Notes: generated by a model not told the origin, from the sequence alone. Counted from the first letter of the stretch, positions 43,330 through 51,100 are shown. The stretch is 64,000 bases of DNA from Oscillospiraceae bacterium (GCA_902791215.1 CADAUZ010000009.1:24897-88896); one strand, 5' to 3'. A program made the numbers and translations.

Positions 43330-45038
43330 ACCTCCCAGTCGGAAAGATCCTCCTCCGCGTCGGTGTCCTGGGACTGGGCACGCACCGCGAAGCTTGCGTC
43401 GCGCCGGTTGTCGGCGCTCTTGATAAAGGCCATCAGCATCCAGCAGCACAGAAGCGAGGTGCCGCCGCGCGAAACGAAGGGGAACGTGACGCCCGTAAAC
43501 GGCAGGATGTCGAGCGAGCCGAACACGTTCAGCGAGAGCTGGGCAAGCAGCATGCTCATGGCGGCGCAGGCCGCGATCGAGTAGTAAGCGGACCTGCCCT
43601 GCCGCGCGGATCTGACCGCGAAGAGCGCCAGCACCAGCACCGCGATCACCATGATGACCGCGATGATAAGCCCCTCCTCCTCGCACACCATGGCGAAGAC
43701 CATGTCGGTGTTCGCCGCCACAATGTCCTTGAGCCAGCCCGCGCCCGCGCCCTTGCCGTAGAGCCCGCCGGAGGCGGCGGCAGACATGGCGCGCGTCTGT
43801 TGGAAGCCCGCGCCGTACACGTCGTCCCACACATGGCCCCAGGTGGAAAAGCGCCGGGCGATGTAGGGCTTGATGCTCACAGCGAGAAAGGCCGCCATCC
43901 CGGCCCCCGTCACCGCGAGAAACACGGTCGCAAACGAGCCCGAGCGCAGGTAGGAAATGACGAGGAAGGTCACAAAGAAGATCAGCGCCGTGCCGAAGTC
44001 GCCGATGAGCGCGAGCGACACCACGCAGAACATGGAAAAGACGATGAAGGTAGTGAGGTTATTCTTGCGGAAAAGCCGCTCAAGCGTGGAGGCCCCCACA
44101 TAGATGTAGCCCACCTTGATAAGCTCCGACGGCTGGAGCGAGAGCCCGCCGATGTTGAGCCAGTTTCTCGCGCCGAGCACCGCGTCGGAAAAGACGATGT
44201 TTATAAAGATCAGCAGCACCGAGCCGATCACTACGGTCGAGCGGGCGGACATGGTGCGCTCCAGATCCCGCAGCCACCAGCCCATGGCGGCAAAGAGCAC
44301 CACGGCGAGGATCGTGATGAGGATCTGCTTGAGCATGTCCCCCGGCACCGAGGATGCCGCCACCGACATGCCGATGCTGGTGAGGTAGAAGGCGATGGTC
44401 TCGATCTCAAAGCCCGAGCGGTTCATAAAGCGCATGAAATGATAGCAACTCCACTCGAGGGCGATGAGCGCCACGAACGCCAGCGCCACAGCCTGCAGCT
44501 CCTTCTGCCTGGGGCTCATGGCGTGCTGCAATAAAAGCGTGAGCTGAAAGAGCGTCAGATCCAGAAGCGTCCCCGCAGGGGAGACGCCGTAGCCCGCGCG
44601 CTTGCGCTTGAGGTCCTGCTTTTGCCGCTTGTCGGGCGTCACGGCCCGGAAGCGGACTTTCTGCCCGCCGAGGTTGATGGTGTCCCCGGACTCCACAGCT
44701 AAACCCGAGGCCCCGGCCTTCTGGTTCTTGATCCAGACACCGCCGCGGGAGAAGATGTTGTACACGCGCCATTTGCCGCTTCCGCCGCGCCGGAGCACCG
44801 CGTGGCTGCGGTTGACACCGGGGGCGACGATGCGCACGTCCGCGCTCAGGGAACGCCCGATCAGGTTTTCCCAGTGGGTGAGGGGATAGTCCTGCCCCTC
44901 ATAGCGGAGGTAGCCCCAGATCTCCGGCTCCACCCGCTCGGATAGAAGCGAACGGATGCAGCGCACCAAAATGACAATGGATATGATAATGAGCACATAC
45001 TTGCTCAGCGCGAGCATGTAGTCTTCGAGATTGTACAA
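43308..45038 (-). CDS. FHA domain fused to FtsW/RodA/SpoVE-type glycosyltransferase
   Basis: This 576-residue protein has a membrane helix at about 10-27, then a cytoplasmic FHA domain (about 40-130; NLIGRSLSADVRIVAPGVNR, SHAVLRR) that should read phosphothreonine. A SEDS polymerase core follows from about 175 with ten helices: VLGARNWLNIGGLSLQPSEL, GDFGTALIFFVTFLV, and the final PFTGVTFPFVSRGGTSLL. SEDS proteins polymerise peptidoglycan glycan with a partner PBP, here the next gene. The FHA part implies control by a Ser/Thr kinase, which is not in the window. TTG at 45038 follows AAGGAGG by seven bases; sequence further upstream is repeat DNA. Confidence 0.92.
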   Translation of the reverse strand: MYNLEDYMLALSKYVLIIISIVILVRCIRSLLSERVEPEIWGYLRYEGQDYPLTHWENLIGRSLSADVRIVAPGVNRSHAVLRRGGSGKWRVYNIFSRGGVWIKNQKAGASGLAVESGDTINLGGQKVRFRAVTPDKRQKQDLKRKRAGYGVSPAGTLLDLTLFQLTLLLQHAMSPRQKELQAVALAFVALIALEWSCYHFMRFMNRSGFEIETIAFYLTSIGMSVAASSVPGDMLKQILITILAVVLFAAMGWWLRDLERTMSARSTVVIGSVLLIFINIVFSDAVLGARNWLNIGGLSLQPSELIKVGYIYVGASTLERLFRKNNLTTFIVFSMFCVVSLALIGDFGTALIFFVTFLVISYLRSGSFATVFLAVTGAGMAAFLAVSIKPYIARRFSTWGHVWDDVYGAGFQQTRAMSAAASGGLYGKGAGAGWLKDIVAANTDMVFAMVCEEEGLIIAVIMVIAVLVLALFAVRSARQGRSAYYSIAACAAMSMLLAQLSLNVFGSLDILPFTGVTFPFVSRGGTSLLCCWMLMAFIKSADNRRDASFAVRAQSQDTDAEEDLSDWEVWQPREK

Positions 45039-45063
45039 GGGGTCACCTCCTTTCGCTTTTCTT

Positions 45064-45215
45064 CTTGGCTCCCCCTTTGGGGGAGCTGTCACGGCGCGTG
45101 TTCGCCCGCGCCGTGACTGAGAGGGCTGTCGGTCCTTCATCCCAGGCGCAGACCGCGGGACCCTCTCCGCCCCAGTGTGCGCACTGGGGCACCTCCCCCA
45201 GAGGGGGAGGCAAGA
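45064..45215. repeat. Dispersed repeat family A, copy 5
   Basis: CTTGGCTCCCCCTTTGGGGG...GTGACTGAGAGGG...CCCTCTCCGC...CCCCCAGAGGGGGAGGCAAG, with the same layout as copy 1. Confidence 0.9.
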
Positions 45216-45260
45216 AGGGATCACAAAAACGCACAATATTATAACACAAGTACACCCGTA

Positions 45261-45289
45261 TTGACAACCGGGGCAAAGTCAACTAAAAT
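45261..45289 (+). promoter_or_regulatory. Promoter of the NusG-II gene, placing the transcript start at the ATG
   Basis: TTGACA, 17 bases and TAAAAT. The expected start of transcription, six to eight bases on, falls at about 45296-45297, the ATG of the next gene. Confidence 0.75.
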
Positions 45290-45296
45290 GGGGGCC

Positions 45297-45653
45297 ATGA
45301 AAACGAAAAACATCCTCTGGGCCCTGCTCTTTGCCGTGATCGTGCTCGGCGGGGTCCTGCTCTATCTGAATCTCGGAAAGGGCGAGGGGACGGTCGCGGT
45401 CGTCTCTGTCGACGGAGAGGTGCTGGAAAGGATCGACCTCTCAAAAGTCAGGACACCCTACGACATTCCGGTCACCACCCCCTACGGGAACAATACCGTC
45501 CACGTCGAGCCGGGGGCTATCTCCGTCACCGAGGCCGACTGCCCGGACCATGTCTGCATCTATCAGGGCCGTCTCACCGGCAGCGGCATCCCCATCATCT
45601 GCATGCCCCACCGCCTGGTGATCGAAATCGAGGGCGGTGACATTGATGGCTAA
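45297..45653 (+). CDS. NusG domain II-like membrane-anchored protein
   Basis: The 118-residue protein has a signal anchor (about 5-24; ILWALLFAVIVLGGVLLYLN) and a small beta domain: VAVVSVDGEVLERIDLS, NNTVHVEPGAISVTEADCPD, HVCIYQGRL and PIICMPHRLVIEI. This is the NusG_II family, commonly next to Gx transporters and FMN-dependent systems; the C-x-x-x-C pair and CMPH are conserved. There is no good Shine-Dalgarno and the promoter lies so close that the mRNA may be leaderless. It overlaps the transporter gene by eight bases. Confidence 0.85.
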   Translation: MKTKNILWALLFAVIVLGGVLLYLNLGKGEGTVAVVSVDGEVLERIDLSKVRTPYDIPVTTPYGNNTVHVEPGAISVTEADCPDHVCIYQGRLTGSGIPIICMPHRLVIEIEGGDIDG

Positions 45654-46146
45654 GACGAGAAAGCTCGCGCTCATGGCGCTCTTGACCGCCATCGCCCTGA
45701 CCATCTTCGTCATTGAGGCCCAGATCCCGGCCCCGGTCCCGATCCCCGGCGTCAAGCTCGGCCTTGCCAATATCATCACGCTCATTGCCATGTGCCTGGT
45801 CGGCAAAAAAGAGGCGGGCGCGGTGCTCTTGGTGCGCGTGCTGATGGGGGCCATGTTCGCGGGCAGCCCCTCCACACTGCTGTTCAGCGCGGTCGGCGGC
45901 CTCTTTGCCTATCTCACCATGTGTCTGACCGTCGGCCTTTTTGGGGAGGATCGGCTCTGGATCGTCTCGGCCCTCGCGGGTATCGCCCACAACGCGGGGC
46001 AGCTTTTAGCCTGCGTGCTGGTGGTCAAGACCCCCGGCGTCTTTGCCTACGCCCCCATCCTCGCCGCCTCCGGCGTGGTGACGGGCGTCTTCACCGGCTT
46101 TGCCGCGCAGTATTTATTGAAGGCGCTGAAAAAATTGAAGCTGTAA
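45646..46146 (+). CDS. Gx-transporter (heptaprenyl diphosphate synthase component I-like) membrane protein
   Basis: The 166-residue protein has five to six helices and the S-component-like start KLALMALLTAIALTIFVIE, followed by QIPAPVPIPGVKLGLANIIT. That is the mark of the Gx-transporter/HepSI-like family and resembles ECF S-components. GAGGG lies upstream inside the previous gene. GTG at 45637 and TTG at 45643 are other possible starts. The pair NusG-II plus Gx transporter recurs in Firmicutes and is thought to serve quinone, flavin or prenyl metabolism; the substrate is not established. Confidence 0.85.
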   Translation: MAKTRKLALMALLTAIALTIFVIEAQIPAPVPIPGVKLGLANIITLIAMCLVGKKEAGAVLLVRVLMGAMFAGSPSTLLFSAVGGLFAYLTMCLTVGLFGEDRLWIVSALAGIAHNAGQLLACVLVVKTPGVFAYAPILAASGVVTGVFTGFAAQYLLKALKKLKL

Positions 46147-46147
46147 G

Positions 46148-46407
46148 CAATACCCAGACACTGTAGGGGCGCTTCACGAAGCGCCCGGCGGGAAAACTTC
46201 CCGGTACGAATGCGCCCGGGCGAATCCGAAAACCGACCGGACACAGGCGGGCGATTCATGAATCGCCCCTACGAAACAATACCCGGAACACAGTAGGGGC
46301 GCTTCACGAAGCGCCCGGCGGGAAAACTTCCCGGTACGAATGCGCCCGGGCGAATCCGAAAACCGACCGGACACAGACGGGCGATTCATGAATCGCCCCT
46401 ACGAAGC
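46148..46407. repeat. Tandem pair of a 130-base repeat
   Basis: Two nearly identical copies with a 130-base period (about 46148-46277 and 46278-46407). Each has TAGGGGCG near the left end and CGCCCCTACGAA at the right end, CTTCACGAAG and GATTCATGAATC inner hairpins, and GGTACGAATGCGCCCGGGCG in the middle. It fills the gap before the Mrp gene. Confidence 0.92.
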
Positions 46408-46446
46408 AATAATAAATTATAATAAATATCAGGAGAACACAAAACC

Positions 46447-47271
46447 ATGAGTGAATGCACACACGATTGCTCCACCTGCGGCAAGGACTGTGCCGACCGC
46501 ACGGCGGAGAGCTTCCGCAAGAGCCTGCGCCCCGGCGCCAGCGTCAAAAAGGTCATAGCCGTCGTCAGCGGCAAGGGCGGCGTCGGCAAGAGCCTCGTCA
46601 CATGTCTGATGGCGTCCGAGATGCAGCGGCGCGGCCACAGCTGCGCGGTGCTGGACGCGGACATCACCGGCCCCTCCGTGCCGAAATCCTTCGGCGTCCA
46701 TGAGCACTGCATGGGTACCGACGAGTACCTTTTCCCCGTCACCACCCACACGGGTCTGCAGCTCATGAGCATGAACCTCATCCTCGAGAATGAGACCGAG
46801 CCTGTCGTCTGGCGCGGCCCCGTCATTGCGGGCGCGGTGACCCAGTTCTGGACCGATGTCATGTGGCGCGATGTGGACTATATGTTCGTCGACATGCCTC
46901 CCGGAACCGGCGACGTGCCGCTGACCGTGTTCCAGTCCCTGCCGGTGGACGGCATCGTGATCGTCACCACCCCGCAGGACCTCGTCGGCATGATCGTGGA
47001 GAAGGCGGTACACATGGCGGAGCTCATGAACGTCCCCGTTCTCGGTCTCGTTGAGAACATGAGCTATTTCAAGTGTCCGGACTGCGGCAAGGAGCACGCG
47101 ATTTTCGGCGAGAGCAAGGTCGAAGCCCTTGCAAAGCAGTACGGCATCGCCCACTTTGCGCGCCTGCCCATCGACCCCGTCATCACCACCATGGTCGACG
47201 CGGGCGAGGTCGAGTCCGTGAGCGGCGAGCACATTGCCCCCATCGTGGACGTGATCGAGAAGGAGGCCTGA
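46447..47271 (+). CDS. Mrp/NBP35-family Fe-S carrier ATPase
   Basis: The 274-residue P-loop protein has an N-terminal Cys cluster (ECTHDCSTCGKDC), a deviant Walker A KGGVGKSLV, GPSVPKSFGV, FVDMPPGTGDVPLTV, and the bridging CPDCGKEH pair. Mrp proteins bind and pass on iron-sulfur clusters. It is followed one base later by a NifX-like gene, a pairing common in anaerobes. The nearest cysteine desulfurase gene, on the opposite strand at 47913, could supply sulfur. Confidence 0.94.
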   Translation: MSECTHDCSTCGKDCADRTAESFRKSLRPGASVKKVIAVVSGKGGVGKSLVTCLMASEMQRRGHSCAVLDADITGPSVPKSFGVHEHCMGTDEYLFPVTTHTGLQLMSMNLILENETEPVVWRGPVIAGAVTQFWTDVMWRDVDYMFVDMPPGTGDVPLTVFQSLPVDGIVIVTTPQDLVGMIVEKAVHMAELMNVPVLGLVENMSYFKCPDCGKEHAIFGESKVEALAKQYGIAHFARLPIDPVITTMVDAGEVESVSGEHIAPIVDVIEKEA

Positions 47272-47272
47272 G

Positions 47273-47692
47273 ATGCGCATAGCGGTTGCCTACGACAACG
47301 GCGACATCGGCCTGCACTTCGGCCACGCTGAGACCTTTGCCGTCTACGATTACGAGGACGGCGATGTCAGCCGCTGCACCAAGACCCTGGTTCCGACCGG
47401 TGAGCGCCACGGCCACCAGGCCATGGCGGAGCTGATGCAGAGCGAGAAGGTGGACGCGGTGATCTCCGGCAACATGGGCGGGGAGGCGAAGGCCGCGCTT
47501 TTGAGCCTCGGCATCGTGCCGATCGCGGGCTTTGAAGGACCGGCGGATCTGGCGGCCGATCTCCTGGTGCTGGGCAGACTCCCCATCGGGGGCGGCGAGA
47601 ACTTCTCCGGCGGCGGCTGCGCGGGCGGCTGTTCCGGCTGCTCCGGCTGTGGGCCGGAAGGCTGCGGCCCGGACTGCAATTGCGGCTGCTGA
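47273..47692 (+). CDS. NifX/NifB-type (dinitrogenase Fe-Mo cofactor family) protein with Cys-rich tail
   Basis: This 139-residue protein starts RIAVAYDNGDIGLHFGHAET as in the NifX/NifY/VnfX domain (about 1-105) and ends in a Gly-Cys-rich tail (about 108-139) with ten cysteines, such as GGCSGCSGCGPEGCGP. The tail may hold an Fe-S cluster or metal. No nitrogenase genes are present. In Clostridia such genes beside mrp are thought to help metal-cluster handling. It starts one base after the mrp stop codon, clearly one operon. Confidence 0.9.
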   Translation: MRIAVAYDNGDIGLHFGHAETFAVYDYEDGDVSRCTKTLVPTGERHGHQAMAELMQSEKVDAVISGNMGGEAKAALLSLGIVPIAGFEGPADLAADLLVLGRLPIGGGENFSGGGCAGGCSGCSGCGPEGCGPDCNCGC

Positions 47693-47748
47693 GAAGATTT
47701 TGGATGACTTGAGAAAGCTGTCTTTCCGGCACATTTTCGGTAAACACG

Positions 47749-47890
47749 GTAGGGGAGGGGCTTGCCCCTCCCGGCAGAACCAAGACAATATTACTGCAAG
47801 AGAAGGGCGCATTCGTACACTTTACGAGTGCGCCCTTCTTTTCTCAACGATTCAGCATGTACCGCCGGGAGGGGCAAGCCCCTCCCCTAC
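47749..47890. mobile_element. MITE-like element with 27-base terminal inverted repeats
   Basis: GTAGGGGAGGGGCTTGCCCC continuing TCCCGGC at 47749-47775 is repeated exactly as its complement at 47864-47890. Each arm is itself partly palindromic. The interior holds a hairpin and no gene. The GTAGGGG ends resemble those of the 130-base repeats at 46148-46407. Confidence 0.8.
47801..47845 (+). terminator. Terminator inside the MITE-like element
   Basis: AGAAGGGCGCA and TGCGCCCTTCT arms, with inner TTCGT/ACGAG pairing, are followed by TTTCTC. It can end the mrp-nifX transcript. Confidence 0.75.
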
Positions 47891-47912
47891 GGAATGACGG
47901 GACATCAGCTCT

Positions 47913-49043
47913 TTACCTATGCGCGAGGGTCCGGTACGCTTCCCCCAGCGCATCGACCAGCGCGTCAATGTCCTCCTGCGTGTTATACCGGCAAAGCCCG
48001 ATCCTGAGCGCCCCGTCGATGAGGCGCGGCTCCATGCCGATGGCTTCGAGCACATGGCTCCTGGCGCCCTTCTTGCAGGCGGAGCTGCGCGAGACGTAGA
48101 TCTCCCGTGCCTCGAGAAAGTTCATCAGCACCTCGCTCCGAAAACCGGGCAGGGACACGGAGAGAATGTGCGGCGCGTCGGTATTCAGCATGTGAATGTC
48201 GGGGATGACCTCCGGCAGGCGCGTCATGAGCTCTGCCTTGAGCGCGCGCATATGCGCGGCTTTTTCCTTCAGTCCGGCCTTGGCGATACGCGCCGCCTCG
48301 CCGAAGGCCGCGATCTGGGGCATGGCTTCGGTCCCGGCGCGGCGGCCGTCCTCCTGCGCCCCGCCGAGGATGAACGGGCGAAGCCGGAGGCCCTTACGGA
48401 TATACAGCGCACCGATGCCCTTGGGCGCGTGAATCTTGTGGCCGCTGACGCTCACGAGATCGGCCCCGAGGGATTTCACCGTGAAGTCCAGCTTCATGAA
48501 GCCCTGCACTGCGTCGGTGTGCAGCAGCGCCGCGCTGTTTTCCTGTTTCAAAATGTGCGAAACGGCGGAAATATCCGTCACCGCCCCCGTTTCGTTGTTG
48601 ACCAGCATCAAAGAAACGAGTATAGTATCAGGGCGGAGCGCCGCGCGCACGCTCTCCGGGTCGATGCGCCCGGTACTGTCGGGCCGCAGATACGTCACCA
48701 CAAAGCCGCGGCGTTCGAGTTCCGCGGCGGTGTTGCGGATGGCATCGTGCTCCACCATGGATGTGATGACATGCTTCCCCTTGCGCCGCATGGCTTCGGT
48801 CCCGCCGATGAGCGCCCAGTTGTCGCTCTCCGACCCGCAGGAGGTAAACACCAGCTCGGAAGGCTCGCACCCGAGCGCCCCGGCCACGGCTTTGCGCGAA
48901 GAATCCAGCAGCTTTTTCGCCTCCCGGCCCTTGGTATAGGTGGAGCTGGGGTTGCCGTAGGTACTGAGCATGGCGTCCATTGCCGCCTCTGCCGCCTCCG
49001 GGCACACGCGCGTCGTGGCGGAATTGTCAAGATAGTGTTCCAT
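47913..49043 (-). CDS. Cysteine desulfurase (IscS/NifS family)
   Basis: This 376-residue PLP enzyme removes sulfur from cysteine as a persulfide. Seen are YLDNSATTRVCPEA, GNPSSTYTKGREAKK, TSCGSESDNWA, the PLP lysine in SVSGHKIHAPKGIGALY, RAGTEAMP, and the catalytic cysteine loop SRSSACKKGARSHVL. The long loop form with SxxSAC fits group I (IscS/NifS). No iscU or nifU follows. It may supply sulfur for MnmA (2351) and for the Fe-S clusters of Mrp and MtaB; that link is inferred. Confidence 0.95.
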   Translation of the reverse strand: MEHYLDNSATTRVCPEAAEAAMDAMLSTYGNPSSTYTKGREAKKLLDSSRKAVAGALGCEPSELVFTSCGSESDNWALIGGTEAMRRKGKHVITSMVEHDAIRNTAAELERRGFVVTYLRPDSTGRIDPESVRAALRPDTILVSLMLVNNETGAVTDISAVSHILKQENSAALLHTDAVQGFMKLDFTVKSLGADLVSVSGHKIHAPKGIGALYIRKGLRLRPFILGGAQEDGRRAGTEAMPQIAAFGEAARIAKAGLKEKAAHMRALKAELMTRLPEVIPDIHMLNTDAPHILSVSLPGFRSEVLMNFLEAREIYVSRSSACKKGARSHVLEAIGMEPRLIDGALRIGLCRYNTQEDIDALVDALGEAYRTLAHR

Positions 49044-49122
49044 TTATGTTAACCTCTTTATGTAAAGTAGATTATGATGATTGAGATATGTAAATATATT
49101 TATGTAAACTAACAGGAAGCGT

Positions 49123-49273
49123 CTTGGCTCCCCCTATGGGGGAGCTGGCACCAGTGCCGCAGCACTGGTGACTGAGAGGGCCGTCCTTCCTCCCAGGCGC
49201 AGACCGTGGGACCCTCTCCGTCACTTCGTGACACCTCCCCCATATCGCCGCATGCGCGGCTGGGGGAGGCAAG
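49123..49273. repeat. Dispersed repeat family A, copy 6
   Basis: CTTGGCTCCCCCTATGGGGG, CCAGTGCCGCAGCACTGGTG, ACTGAGAGGG and a GGGGGAGGCAAGG end. The CCAGTGCCGCAGCACTGG hairpin also occurs in copy 2. Confidence 0.9.
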
Positions 49274-49309
49274 GGGACGTGTTCTAATCCTACAGAAACG
49301 GAGATCAGC

Positions 49310-50596
49310 ATGAAATACATTATATCCACTCTCGGCTGCAAGGTCAACCAGTATGAGACCCAGGCCATGGAGGGTTTTCTTTCCGAGCGCGGCTTTGAGC
49401 GCGCGGTGCCCGGGGAGATCGCGGACGCCGTGATCGTCAACACTTGCGCCGTCACCGCCGAAAGCGGACGCAAATCCCGTCAGACCATCCGCCGCCTGCG
49501 CGACGAAAACCCCGGCGCGGTGCTGGCCGTGTGCGGCTGCTACTCGCAGATCGAGCCGGACGCGGTGCAGGAGATCGGCGCGGACGTGATCTTCGGCGCC
49601 GCCGACCGTGAAAAACTGGTGGACGCTGTAGTCAAAGCCTGTACAGAAGGGGAGGGCACCCGCGACATCGACGAGCCCTTCAAGCGCCGGGAAATCGAGC
49701 GCCTGCCCGCCGGGGCGGTGGACCACCGCACCCGCGCGATGCTGAAAATCCAGGACGGCTGCGTCAACTTCTGCACCTACTGCATCATCCCCTACACCCG
49801 CGGGAGACTGCGGAGCCTGCCCTGTGACGAGGCCGCCAAAGAGGCCGCGCGCCTCGCTTCTGAGGGCTACCGCGAAATTGTCCTGACCGGCATCGAGGTC
49901 GCCTCCTACGGGGTGGACCTGCCCGGAAAGCCCGGCCTTGCGGACGTGATCGAGGCCGTGGCCGCTGCCTGCGGCGATATGCGCATCCGCTTGGGCTCCC
50001 TCGAGCCGACGGTGATCACGGAGGACTTCTGCCGCCGCCTTGCCGCAACGGGAAAGCTCTGCCGCCACTTCCACCTCTCGCTCCAGTCGGGCTGTGACCG
50101 CACCTTAAAGGCCATGAACCGCAAGTACGACACCGCGACCTTCTTTGAAAAGACGGAGCTTCTGCGCAAATACTTCCCCGGCTGCGCCCTGACCGGCGAC
50201 CTCATCACCGGCTTTCCCGGCGAAACCGACGAGGACGACGCCGCGACTTCGGCCTTTTTATGGAAATGCCGCTTTGCCGCGATGCACGTCTTCCCGTACT
50301 CCCGCCGCCCCGGCACGCCCGCGGACAAGATGCCCGACCAGTGCCCGAAGAAGGTCAAGGAGCAACGCGCCCACGAGCAGCAGCGCCTGTGCGATTCCAT
50401 GCACCGGGACTTCCTCCGCGCCTGTGTGGGCCAGACCCTTCCGGTCCTGTTTGAGTCGGAGGAAGACGGCTTCTGCACCGGCCACAGCGACACCTACATG
50501 CCCGTAAAGGTGAAGGGAACGAACCTGCGCGGCGAGCTGCGCAATGTGCGAATCGAGCGCGTCGAGGGCGAGACCCTGTGCGGGGCGCTTGCCTGA
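49310..50596 (+). CDS. mtaB: tRNA t6A37 methylthiotransferase MtaB
   Basis: This 428-residue radical-SAM enzyme adds a methylthio group to t6A at position 37 of tRNA. The N-terminal UPF0004 domain carries Cys10 (TLGCKVNQYE), Cys46 (VNTCAVT) and Cys77 (GCYSQ) for the auxiliary cluster. Cys151, Cys155 and Cys158 in DGCVNFCTYCIIPYTRG bind the SAM cluster. The C-terminal TRAM domain is at about 370-425. TLGCKVNQYET is the MtaB form rather than MiaB. It reads codons of the ANN class, which includes the tRNA-Thr at 1671. Confidence 0.96.
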   Translation: MKYIISTLGCKVNQYETQAMEGFLSERGFERAVPGEIADAVIVNTCAVTAESGRKSRQTIRRLRDENPGAVLAVCGCYSQIEPDAVQEIGADVIFGAADREKLVDAVVKACTEGEGTRDIDEPFKRREIERLPAGAVDHRTRAMLKIQDGCVNFCTYCIIPYTRGRLRSLPCDEAAKEAARLASEGYREIVLTGIEVASYGVDLPGKPGLADVIEAVAAACGDMRIRLGSLEPTVITEDFCRRLAATGKLCRHFHLSLQSGCDRTLKAMNRKYDTATFFEKTELLRKYFPGCALTGDLITGFPGETDEDDAATSAFLWKCRFAAMHVFPYSRRPGTPADKMPDQCPKKVKEQRAHEQQRLCDSMHRDFLRACVGQTLPVLFESEEDGFCTGHSDTYMPVKVKGTNLRGELRNVRIERVEGETLCGALA

Positions 50597-50611
50597 ACAA
50601 TTTATAAAAGC

Positions 50612-50640
50612 TTGACGTAATATGCAGTTTCAGGTAAAAT
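50612..50640 (+). promoter_or_regulatory. Module B: promoter of the small-ORF mRNA
   Basis: TTGACG, 17 bases and TAAAAT. Right after it GTCCCC-GAAA-GGGGAC forms a stable 5' hairpin of the transcript. Confidence 0.85.
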
Positions 50641-50661
50641 AAAAGTCCCCGAAAGGGGACG

Positions 50662-50696
50662 GTGAAGAGAGAACATTCACACGCAGGCGGTTGGTT
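50662..50696 (+). repeat. Module B: left inverted repeat, partner at 50881-50912
   Basis: GTGAAGAG, CACACGCAGGCGG and TTGGTTCC on this strand answer GGAGCTAACCGTGTGCGTGG and CGCTCTTCAC at 50881-50912. The right arm is almost identical to that of module A. Confidence 0.9.
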
Positions 50697-50697
50697 C

Positions 50698-50720
50698 CAT
50701 CCCTCCGAAAGGGGGTGATG
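50698..50720 (+). promoter_or_regulatory. Module B: hairpin masking the ribosome binding site
   Basis: CATCCCTCC pairs with GGGGG(T)GATG across a GAAA tetraloop, with one bulged T. The Shine-Dalgarno GGGGG and an upstream in-frame ATG at 50718 are both inside the stem. Confidence 0.75.
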
Positions 50721-50723
50721 CGT

Positions 50724-50837
50724 ATGCGTCTGACCTTCCACATAGGAAAGTATACCGTGACGATCATCGTCCGGGAAACTTCCAAGAAGGCAAAGACACA
50801 GCACGATAAAAAATCTGCCGCCACTCCGCATAAGTGA
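50724..50837 (+). CDS. Module B small protein, 37 residues, homologue of the module A peptide
   Basis: The peptide starts MRLTFHIGKYTVTIIV, then RETSKKAK and a basic, polar tail ending ATPHK. It is identical to the module A peptide at 28 of 37 positions; differences cluster at residues 8, 10, 17, 25-28, 31 and 36. ATG at 50724 matches the start of module A; an ATG at 50718 in the same frame is too near the GGGGG site. The stop lies in the bidirectional terminator. The two copies keep the start, the hydrophobic strand and the KK tail while their spacers have changed, which argues for a real product. I cannot assign a family. Confidence 0.75.
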   Translation: MRLTFHIGKYTVTIIVRETSKKAKTQHDKKSAATPHK

Positions 50838-50848
50838 CGGCAGGTTTG
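50808..50848. terminator. Module B: bidirectional terminator
   Basis: CTGCCGCCACT and AGTGACGGCAG enclose a 7-base loop. The minus side has TTTTTT; the plus side has the weaker GTTTG. Confidence 0.85.
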
Positions 50849-50910
50849 TGGCTTTGCCACATATCTAACTAACACGTTGAGGAGCTAACCGTGTGCGTGG
50901 TTCGCTCTTC
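50808..50910 (-). ncRNA. Module B: predicted antisense RNA, about 100 nt
   Basis: It would run from about seven bases after the TATAAT at 50917-50922 to the bidirectional terminator. Its start, GTGAAGAGCG...GGTTAGCTCC, repeats the mRNA leader. It is complementary to the mRNA over the ORF end and terminator. Confidence 0.65.
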
Positions 50911-50916
50911 ACTGTT

Positions 50917-50945
50917 ATTATAGGGCAGGCGGCGGCGTTTGTCAA
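50917..50945 (-). promoter_or_regulatory. Module B: promoter of the antisense RNA
   Basis: TTGACA, exactly 17 bases and TATAAT on the minus strand. The spacer differs from that of module A while both boxes are kept. Confidence 0.92.
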
Positions 50946-51100
50946 TCCTGTGACCATTCCTTTTTTGGATTTCTCCTGACAAGTTGCGGTGGAACTGCCC
51001 TTGCGGGCTGCGAGAGCCGTCCGCCCCCGCTCCCCATAATCCAATAAAACCGCAGAGGAAACAGCCCAGATCCCGGGGCTGTTTCGTTTAAATGGCGCAT

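Noticed and set aside
42016..43830. Longer 604-residue version of the PBP
   Set aside because: The first 167 codons are the out-of-frame shadow of the FtsW gene, Arg/His-rich and without structure; the protein starts at about 43329.
45039..45236. N-terminal extension of the FHA-FtsW protein
   Set aside because: The extra 66 codons are translation of repeat family A. TTG at 45038 has an ideal ribosome site.
46148..46407. CRISPR array candidate
   Set aside because: There are only two 130-base units with no spacers and no cas genes.
50355..50831. 158-codon minus-strand frame across the end of mtaB and module B
   Set aside because: It is antisense to mtaB and to the small ORF, with no start signal.
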